64,000 nucleotides of DNA from Arthrobacter endolithicus (lineage in GTDB: Bacteria; Actinomycetota; Actinomycetes; Actinomycetales; Micrococcaceae). The notes beneath the pieces were generated by a model. The model ran no database searches. It was given only the letters and a program-made list of their open reading frames with translations, and had not been told where the DNA came from. Of this stretch, positions 7,942-15,100 are shown one piece after another. The stretch is from positions 1 through 64,000 of the forward strand of contig NZ_JAPNLH010000005.1 of NCBI RefSeq assembly GCF_026627425.1. Reading direction: 5' to 3'. The translations under genes were made by a program, and so were the position numbers. Every line of letters begins with the position of its first letter. Position 1 is the first letter of the stretch.

Positions 7942-8844
7942 CTAGGCCGGCAGCTGCGCCGTGAATCCACCGAGCCACTGGCGCAGTTCGGGGCCCAGGT
8001 CGTCACGCTCGCACGCGAGCGTGACGACGGCCTTGAGGTAGCTGAGCTTGTCGCCGGTGTCATAACGGCGGCCGCGGAAGACAACGCCGTAGACTCCGCC
8101 GCCGTTGCCCTCGCGGCAGGCCAGGGTCTGCAGCGCATCGGTGAGCTGGATTTCCCCGCCCCGGCCCGGCGGCGTTTTTTCGAGGACCTCGAAGATGGCC
8201 GGATGCAGCACGTACCGGCCGATCATGGCCAGGTTGGAGGGTGCTTCCTCCGGGCTGGGCTTCTCCACCAGCCGGCGCACGCGGACGTAATCTTCGCCAT
8301 CGATCGCCTCCATGTCGGCGCAGCCGTAGGCGGAGATCTGCTCAGGCTCCACCTCAATCAGGGCAATGACGGAGCCGCCGGTTTTGGCCTGCACGTCCAT
8401 CATGGTGGTGAGCAGTTCGTCGCGCTCGTCAATTAAGTCATCCCCGAGCAGGACGGCGAACGGTTCGTTCCCGATGTGTGTCTTGGCGCGCAGCACGGCG
8501 TGGCCAAGCCCCTTCGGATCGCCCTGCCGGACGTAGTGGATCTCGCCGAGCTCGGTGGCGAGCTGCACGGCGGCGAGCCGGTCGTCGTCGCCCTTTGCCT
8601 TCAACGTGCGCTCGACGTCCGGCACCCGATCAAAATGGTCCTCCAGGGCGCGCTTGTTCCGCCCGGTAATCATCAGGACATCAATGAGCCCGGCACTGAC
8701 GGCTTCCTGGACGACATACTGGATGGCGGGCTTATCCACGACGGGAAGCATTTCCTTGGGCATGGCCTTGGTGGCCGGGAGGAATCGCGTGCCCAATCCG
8801 GCAACGGGAATTACGGCCTTGCGAACGCGGGGTGCAGAAGTCAT
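7942..8844 (-). CDS. galU: UTP-glucose-1-phosphate uridylyltransferase
   Basis: A 300-residue nucleotidyltransferase making UDP-glucose from UTP and glucose-1-phosphate for cell-wall polymers and glycolipids. The N-terminal nucleotide loop is VAGLGTRFLPATKAMPKE, followed by the substrate segment VDKPAIQYVVQEA, FAVLLGDDLID (Mg-binding Asp) and the VEKPSPEEAPSNLAMIGRY block, all diagnostic of GalU. Length is normal for the family. First gene of a minus-strand unit galU-rimJ-sepX, divergent from the folate gene. Confidence 0.96.
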   Translation of the reverse strand: MTSAPRVRKAVIPVAGLGTRFLPATKAMPKEMLPVVDKPAIQYVVQEAVSAGLIDVLMITGRNKRALEDHFDRVPDVERTLKAKGDDDRLAAVQLATELGEIHYVRQGDPKGLGHAVLRAKTHIGNEPFAVLLGDDLIDERDELLTTMMDVQAKTGGSVIALIEVEPEQISAYGCADMEAIDGEDYVRVRRLVEKPSPEEAPSNLAMIGRYVLHPAIFEVLEKTPPGRGGEIQLTDALQTLACREGNGGGVYGVVFRGRRYDTGDKLSYLKAVVTLACERDDLGPELRQWLGGFTAQLPA

Positions 8845-8914
8845 TGTCCTAGGCTACTTGAGGATAATGGGATTTGGTCACACCAGTTCGACAATGCGTG
8901 TAAAGGGGGAAATG

Positions 8915-9565
8915 ATGCCGGTGAAGACTGAACTGCGGGCGCTGCTTCGGGCGCAGCGGCAGGAAATGGGCGACGGCGGCAGATCCGACGCCGGCGACGG
9001 TTTCGTCGGGCAGGCCCTCCAGTGGGCGCAATCCCTCCGGCGGCCCATGGCGGCTCGGCCCGTGACCGGTTCCGCCGTGGAGATTTCCTCTCCTGCTCCC
9101 CTTTCGATTGGGGCGTACCTCTCCAGCGGCACAGAACCTCCAACGGCCGGCGTGGTCCGTGCTCTGACGGACGCCGGCTACCACGTGTATGTTCCGGTCT
9201 GCGAGGTGGGCTTCCTCCTTAGCTGGGTCCGCTGGCGGCCAGATATTCCCCTGCATCGCAGCGCCCTGGCACCTGTGGATGAACCCGTGGGGGAACGGCT
9301 ACCGGCAGCTTTCATGATGGAAGCAGCCGGAATTCTTCTGCCCGCCCTGGCAGTGGACGCGGATGGCATCCGGCTTGGTCACGGCGGCGGCTACTACGAC
9401 AGGTTCCTCGCGTTGCTGGGGCCAGCCGCGCAGCGTCCGCCAACCGTGGCAATGGTCTACGACCACGAGTTGCTGGCCGCAGGTGCGATCGGACGCGAGC
9501 CGTGGGATGCACCCGTTGACGGCGTCCTGACTCCCCGCCGCTACGCCGCAACTGCGGCAGGCTAA
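8915..9565 (+). CDS. 5-formyltetrahydrofolate cyclo-ligase
   Basis: A 216-residue enzyme converting 5-formyl-THF to 5,10-methenyl-THF with ATP in the cytosol. The diagnostic C-terminal block is GIRLGHGGGYYDRFLA, with DAPVDGVLTP closing the domain; the N-terminal basic segment KTELRALLRAQRQEM is also family-like. The start was set at ATG 8915 because AAAGGGGGA lies just upstream; ATG 8912 and GTG 8921 are possible. In the same orientation as the Ruc-like gene, as at the M. tuberculosis Rv0991c-Rv0992c-galU locus. Confidence 0.92.
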   Translation: MPVKTELRALLRAQRQEMGDGGRSDAGDGFVGQALQWAQSLRRPMAARPVTGSAVEISSPAPLSIGAYLSSGTEPPTAGVVRALTDAGYHVYVPVCEVGFLLSWVRWRPDIPLHRSALAPVDEPVGERLPAAFMMEAAGILLPALAVDADGIRLGHGGGYYDRFLALLGPAAQRPPTVAMVYDHELLAAGAIGREPWDAPVDGVLTPRRYAATAAG

Positions 9566-9579
9566 ACGCGAGGAAGTGT

Positions 9580-9611
9580 TAGAATTGGCACTCAGGGCCA
9601 TAGACTGCTAA
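9580..9611 (+). promoter_or_regulatory. Promoter -10 with CIRCE-like HrcA operator upstream of the ruc/fmdB gene
   Basis: TTGGCACTC (9585-9593), nine bases, then GACTGCTAA (9603-9611) match the CIRCE consensus TTAGCACTC-N9-GAGTGCTAA with one mismatch per arm and exact spacing. A good -10 hexamer TAGAAT (9580-9585) abuts it, so HrcA binding here would cover the transcription start. The ribosome site GAAGGAG and the GTG start of the next gene follow about 50 bases later. Confidence 0.7.
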
Positions 9612-9662
9612 CGTTTTCTGGTTTAGCGACGGCCCTGTCCCGTGTTTCGAGAAGGAGAATCA

Positions 9663-10067
9663 GTGCCAACCTACGCCTACGCTTGCAAGGACTGCGGCCA
9701 CAACTTCGACATCGTGCAGTCATTTACTGACAATTCCCTGTCGATCTGCCCCGAGTGCCAAGGTGCGCTGCGCAAGAAGTTCAATTCCGTGGGCGTCGTC
9801 TTCAAGGGACCAGGGTTCTACCGTACAGATTCCCGGGACAGCAAGGGTGGCGGCTTTCCGGCCACTGCCAAGAATGGTTCGGCCAAGGAAGGCAGCCGCC
9901 AGGACGGTTCCGGCAAGGACGGTTCCATCAAGGAACCCGCCAAGGAATCCGTCTCCGCAGGTTCTGCTGCCAAGGATTCTGCGGCAAAGGCTCCGGTCGG
10001 TGTCGGTGCATCGAGCGGTTCGGGAAGCTCCGGCGGCAATTCCGGCGGAAACTCGACCGCGTCATAG
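9663..10067 (+). CDS. ruc: FmdB-family zinc-ribbon protein, Ruc-type redox chaperone
   Basis: A 134-residue protein. An N-terminal zinc ribbon carries Cys pairs in YACKDCGHNF and ICPECQGAL (residues about 6-45), then KKFNSVGVVFKGPGFYRTD and a disordered Gly/Ser/Lys/Ala-rich tail. This is the layout of M. tuberculosis Rv0991c (Ruc), a heat-inducible HrcA-regulated chaperone activated by oxidation of its zinc cysteines. The neighbours (5-FTHF cyclo-ligase, galU) are the same. GTG 9663 was chosen because GAAGGAG at 9651 precedes it and the usual MPTYAYxC start follows. Confidence 0.85.
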   Translation: MPTYAYACKDCGHNFDIVQSFTDNSLSICPECQGALRKKFNSVGVVFKGPGFYRTDSRDSKGGGFPATAKNGSAKEGSRQDGSGKDGSIKEPAKESVSAGSAAKDSAAKAPVGVGASSGSGSSGGNSGGNSTAS

Positions 10068-10259
10068 GGCAAATCCCCGGTGACTGCCGCTGCCAGCTGA
10101 ATCATGTTGCGCTTCTCCGTCAGCCCCGGCCGGCCCCTTAACCCTCTGCGGCTGCCCCCCTCCCCCGGAACCGGCGCAGCCCCAGCGCCGCGGCTGCACC
10201 CCTCCCCCGCGTTCTACGCGTAACGGAGTAGGGTTAAACAGAGGCGAGGAGGCCCCCGG

Positions 10260-10844
10260 ATGCGCAAGCTCGTGACCCACGCAGTACTCGCCGTCGCTAT
10301 CTGCGGCGGACTGGCTGCCTGTGCGACAGGCACCGACACTGCAGGTCCGTCTCGTGCCGCACTCTCCCCCGGCGTCTCCTCTGCGGCAGCTCCCCCTACC
10401 GCGGCAGGATCGGGAGCAGCTGGCGGATCGGGAGCAGCTGCCCCGTCGCCGCCGTCTCCCCCTATCGCGGCAGCCCCGTCTACCGGCACCGGCCCGGGCG
10501 CGGGCAACGCAGTTTTGGCCATCACGGTTAGGCCGTCTGACAGCGATCCCGCCGTGCACTACACCTTAACCTGCACGAATGGCGTTTCCGCTCCCGGCAA
10601 CCAACTCCCCACCGCCGACGCAGCCTGTGTGTTGATTAAGAATGACCCCACGCTGCTGGACTCGGGTGCACGTAAATCGAACCAATCGTGCACGCAGCAG
10701 TACGGGGGCCCACAGCAGGCCACTGTTACCGGAATACTGGACCAAAAGTCCGTCAGCGCCTCATTCTCCCGCACTGACGGCTGCGCAATAGCGGCGTGGA
10801 ACGCGGCCAAGGATCTCTTCGGCGCAGCCGGGGGCCCAGCATGA
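10260..10844 (+). CDS. Putative lipoprotein with subtilisin-inhibitor-like (SSI) domain
   Basis: A 194-residue exported protein. The signal peptide ends in a lipobox-like LAACATG (Cys near residue 21), followed by about 60 residues of Ala/Gly/Pro/Ser linker. The C-terminal domain has four cysteines in YTLTC, ADAAC, QSCTQQYGGP and RTDGCAIAAW, spaced as in Streptomyces subtilisin inhibitors with their two disulfides. The position matching the inhibitor's reactive loop reads CTQQYGG, so P1-P1' would be Gln-Gln, unusual for this family. A ribosome site GAGGAGG lies just upstream. Translationally coupled (ATGA) to the next gene. The SSI assignment is by Cys pattern and the GGPQxAxVTG motif. Confidence 0.7.
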   Translation: MRKLVTHAVLAVAICGGLAACATGTDTAGPSRAALSPGVSSAAAPPTAAGSGAAGGSGAAAPSPPSPPIAAAPSTGTGPGAGNAVLAITVRPSDSDPAVHYTLTCTNGVSAPGNQLPTADAACVLIKNDPTLLDSGARKSNQSCTQQYGGPQQATVTGILDQKSVSASFSRTDGCAIAAWNAAKDLFGAAGGPA

Positions 10845-11224
10845 CCGTCGCTGCTGGGGAAAGCCTGATCGACCTCACCATCACACTAACTGAGTACCCC
10901 GGCGCTGGAGACCATATCCTGCGCTTCGTAGCGGACGGCGGGAGCCCCGGCCCGGCTTCGACCGTCCCGGATCCGGGCGCTGCCCTGACAGTCCTGGAAA
11001 TCCATGGTGAGGGCATCTTCTTCCCACGACCCGGGCCGCCGAGGCGCTGCACTCAGCAGTATGGCGGCCCGCAGGTGGCTATTGTTACCGGGCAGTTCAA
11101 GGGCCGGCGGGTCAATTGTCGCTTCCAGCTCACCGACGGGTGCGAGATTGCCCGATGGCGTGCGCTGGCGCCATTGCTCGGGACCGGTGCGGGGTCTGGG
11201 ACGGAGTCGAGGCTGCAGAATTAA
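10841..11224 (+). CDS. SSI-like domain protein, no signal peptide
   Basis: A 127-residue paralogue of the preceding protein's domain. It repeats CTQQYGGPQ, IVTGQFKGRRV and LTDGCEIARW, but the first two cysteines of the fold are absent, replaced by an unusual Cys in RVNCRF. It starts at ATG 10841, overlapping the upstream stop by four bases, and has no recognisable export signal. It may stay in the cytosol, pair with its neighbour, or be a decaying duplicate. The tandem arrangement and coupling suggest they are made together. Role unknown. Confidence 0.65.
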   Translation: MTVAAGESLIDLTITLTEYPGAGDHILRFVADGGSPGPASTVPDPGAALTVLEIHGEGIFFPRPGPPRRCTQQYGGPQVAIVTGQFKGRRVNCRFQLTDGCEIARWRALAPLLGTGAGSGTESRLQN

Positions 11225-11265
11225 CCTGCTGCCCAAATGCCGCGCAGGGGTTCCGCGCAGTGCGC

Positions 11266-11345
11266 GGATCATGTAGCGGCAGGGTCATGTAGTGGCCGGC
11301 TCACGTGGTGGCAAGATCCCGTAGGGGCACGATCACGTGGTGGCG
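11266..11345. repeat. Five degenerate 16-bp tandem repeats
   Basis: Five back-to-back 16-base units: GGATCATGTAGCGGCA, GGGTCATGTAGTGGCC, GGCTCACGTGGTGGCA, AGATCCCGTAGGGGCA and CGATCACGTGGTGGCG. They fill most of the 210-base gap upstream of the SAF-domain gene. There is no coding gene here. They could be an operator array or slippage-generated sequence. Confidence 0.75.
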
Positions 11346-11433
11346 CATCCTCCACAGGCTGGCTTTCCCACAGCTTCTACACAGACTGGGTTTTCGCGCC
11401 GAGAATCCGGTTCCGCGGCCGTAGGTTCGAGGC

Positions 11434-12192
11434 ATGAAGACTCTCGGCCAACAAACGGCACCAACGTATCAGGGACAATACCAGGGCGCTGCACTCCAAC
11501 CCACTTGGCGCCATCGGATTATGCGACTGGTTCGGCGGCGACGGCGCTTCATTGCCGCCCTGCTTCTCTGTGCGGCAACGGCCGTGGCTGTCCAGCAACT
11601 GGCCCCGGCACCCGTGGACACCGTCGTGATTGTCGTCGCCGCCAGGGATCTGGCCGGCGGGGCAATGCTCGGCGCTGCGGACCTGGCACTGCAACGGCTG
11701 CCCCAGGACGCGGTACCGGCAGCGGCATTCCGTTCTCAAGATTCAGTCGCCGGCCGGCAACTCTCCGGCCCGCTGCGAAAAGGGCAGGTTCTCACGGATG
11801 CTGCGCTTTTGGGTTCGGGATTGCTGATCGGAACTCCTACCGGCAGCCAGGCGGTGCCCATTCGGCTTGCCGACGCAGCCACCGTCGCTCTGATCAACCC
11901 CGGTCAGCTGGTCAACGTAGTCCTGAGCACCAGCACAGGGCTGGACCAGACCGCTGTCAACCAGGTGCTGGCCGAGGCCGTACCCGTGCTTTGGAAACCA
12001 CCCGTCACCGGACTGAGCCAGGATCTGCTGCCCGGCAAAGAAGCCGACGGACTGGTGGTCGTCGCGGCCACCGGTGATCAGGCCGTCAAGCTGGCCGGAG
12101 CGTCCGCTCGCGGCAAGCTCTTCCTGGTCCTGGTGACCCCGGCTGACCAATCGCGTGCCACTACCCCCAGTGCGGAGGGCGTTGGTCCTTGA
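11434..12192 (+). CDS. SAF-domain membrane protein (CpaB/RcpC-like)
   Basis: A 252-residue protein: basic N-terminus (RLVRRRRRF), one transmembrane helix (about 40-55), then an extracytoplasmic SAF domain (VVIVVAARDLAGGAMLGAADL) as in CpaB/RcpC proteins of Flp pilus assembly and antifreeze/SAF families. No other pilus genes are adjacent, so an orphan role at the membrane is as likely. Its 3' end overlaps the convergent helicase gene by 32 bases. Confidence 0.8.
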   Translation: MKTLGQQTAPTYQGQYQGAALQPTWRHRIMRLVRRRRRFIAALLLCAATAVAVQQLAPAPVDTVVIVVAARDLAGGAMLGAADLALQRLPQDAVPAAAFRSQDSVAGRQLSGPLRKGQVLTDAALLGSGLLIGTPTGSQAVPIRLADAATVALINPGQLVNVVLSTSTGLDQTAVNQVLAEAVPVLWKPPVTGLSQDLLPGKEADGLVVVAATGDQAVKLAGASARGKLFLVLVTPADQSRATTPSAEGVGP

Positions 12193-15100
12193 GCCAGTCG
12201 TCGTACCCCTCGTCCGTCTTATCTCCCCAGGCACGCGGGTCGTCCTTGGCTGCGACCGTGGCGAGCAGCGGTTCCGCATCCTCCGGGAGCGTTAGTTCTG
12301 TGGCGTCAGCGCGTGCAGCGGGTGCCGTCGTTGAGCCGACATCGTCCGCCAATGCCGGTCCCGTTTCTAGTCCAGCAGTTGCTCCCATGCCTGGTCCCGT
12401 TTCTATTTCAGCAGGTGTCCCCGTGGCAGTCCTCGTGTCCGTTCCCGCTTGCCCTCCCGTCTCCGGGTTTACGACGTCGGCGTTGCCGTCCGCTCCAGCG
12501 GCCATGGATGCCTGCGCCGGATCATTGCCCTCGGCAACGGCGGAAGGGCGACCGGCCGACCCCTCGACCTCCCCGGCCCACACTGTTCCCTCGGACTCCT
12601 GCTGCGTCTCCATCTCTGAGGACCTAGCTTCAGAAAACCCACCCTCCGAAGAGACTGCGTCTGAAGCCGCTAGGTCCAAAGACACGGCCGTTGCCTCTGT
12701 GCCCTTAGCCTGCGCCCCCTGTTGATCGACTTCCGCAGCGCCGGTACGCGATTCGTCCGGTCGGGGACCCCCTGACAATGGCCTGGCCGCCGTAGCGGGC
12801 CCCAACAAGGAGGAGAGCTCGCCTTCGTTCAGCGCCGGTGAAAGGCCCAGGTATCCGCCAATCCGGTCGGCACATAGAGAGGGGTCGGTAAAGACCTCAA
12901 TTGTCCACAGCGGCATGTAACGCCATCCGAGCCGTTCAAGCAGCTGCGGCCGGAGCCGGCTACGCTCTCTAACGCTCATCCCCTGGTACTTTGCCGTTCC
13001 ATCGGATTCCACGGCCACCGGGGTCGGGATTTCGTCATCCTGCTTGCCTAGGTTCTGCAACGGGTCCGATGCGGCCACCATGTCGAGGACGCCGTCGTAG
13101 TGATGCCAAACGCGTGCTCCCCGGGCCCGCAGCCGCTCCGCCAGATCGGCGACAAGCGGGTCTTCACCCAGCGACTGCTCGCTGGCAGCGGCCCGTGAGG
13201 CGGTCGTTCCCAGCCGGGAGTTTCCCGCCAGTTCGCGGTCCAGCAGCTCATAGAAATCGCGTGCCCCGTAGCTCAACCGGGCCTCGTCCAGATCCTCGGG
13301 GCGGAAACAGGTGATGATCTGCAGATGCTCCCTGGCGCGTGTCATGGCCAGCGCGAACTTCGAGCGCCCGTCAGAAGCCGACAACGGGCCGAAATTATGC
13401 AGCGCCCGCCCATGTGGCGTCCGTCCGTACCCAAGGGAAAAGATCACATGGTCACGGACCAGACCCGCTGCCCTGTTCACGGTGACCACCCGGAAGGATT
13501 CCGGGCTGGAGGCGAAGAACTCGGTCAGCAGCGGGTGGTTCGGCATTTGCATCCGGATGGCCTGGGCCACCCGGATTGCGTGCCGTTCGCTGGCCGTGAC
13601 GACCGCGAGGGAGGAACGCGGACGGACCCGGGCATGTTCAAAAACCAGATCGACAACACGGTTTACCTCGGCCACCACGGATTCAACGCCATCAATGCCG
13701 GTCCCGGGCAGACCCGTGCCGTCCGGCAGGTAGTCAACCACCAGTGATCTGTCCAGCCCGGTCACGGTGCGCCCGTCCGGCATTCTTTCGAGCTGGTCAT
13801 CGTAGAAGTCTTTACTCAGCTGGAGGACCAGCTCCTCATCCACCGCCCGATACGACACGCTCAGCCGGCGTCCCGGGAGGACCTTGGCCAGGGCACCGAA
13901 GATACTCTCCGGGCGTTGGGACTCTTCCTCGCCGCGTGCCACTTTTTCGACCGCGACGGAGAAGGCACGCGGAGCCGCCGTCTGCTCGTCACCGAAAGCG
14001 ATCACCTGCCGGGCACGTGCAATGGACGGCAGGGCCGCCTGCAGCGAAGTGGATTCCGCGTCGAGGATGACGACGGCGTCAAAGCGCTGCCCTGCCGGAA
14101 CCACAGCGGGGAGCATCAAGGGACTCGTTGCCCATACCGGCAGCAGGTTGGCCAGCAGGTCAGGGGTCTGCTTCGCGAGCCCCTCTAGGGTCACGCGCCC
14201 GTCCTTAAGTAGGTTCCGCAGCAGTTCGCCCTGACGGTTGCGGCCGGAGACGGTGGAGTTCCATTTCTGGGCCAGCCGCCACCGCAGCCGCGGGCTGCCG
14301 CTGTCGACGTGCGCCTGGTCGGCTAGACGGAACTCGGACTCCAAGCGGCGCAGGTTCTCGCCGTCGGACATGGCAAGATAATCATCGCCGCTGATCATGG
14401 CCTCCAGCGCCGACTGCCACCATGCCAGTTCCAGCTCGGTGCGCGTCTCGGCCGGTGCCACCTCACGGTCCGTCAGATCGTCCAGCAACTCGCCAAGTCC
14501 ATGTTCGCGCATGCTTTCCAGCAGCAGGGTGCGCTCCGGCAGGGTCTGCAGCGTTTCCTTATCATCCACCAGGGCCTGCAGGCGGACGATCAGCTCATCG
14601 ATGCCGGTGCTTTCCAGCCCACCGCCGGCGGCTGTCCGCTCCACTGCCAGGCCCAGCTGGTGCAGCAGGCCGCCAAGCCCGGTGTGCGTGGCGCGAAGTT
14701 CGGCAAGCCCGGACGGGACGGCCGGATGGCGTTCCGTCGTGGCGTAGTCCGCCCACACCGAGCGTTGTTCCTGCACCAGCACCAGGGAGGTGTGCAGATC
14801 CGAGATGTGCACCCCGGGGCGCACATATTCCTTCGCCACCCTCCGCAGTCGGGAACGCTGCATGGCGGGCATCTCCAGACTCCGCTCACGGCGCCAGCCG
14901 GAACTGGCGGTAGCCGAGATGAGGTCCGTGACGGGGCGGTCAAAGATATCCGGGGTGAATTTATCCAGGCTCTCCCGCACGGCCACCAACAGTTCCAGCT
15001 GTTCGCCCCACTCAACAAAGCTGTGGCCCTCGCGGATCTGAGAGAACTCGGCCATCTCGTTCATCTTGCGGGCAAACTCGGGCAGCTGAGTCAGCAGTCC

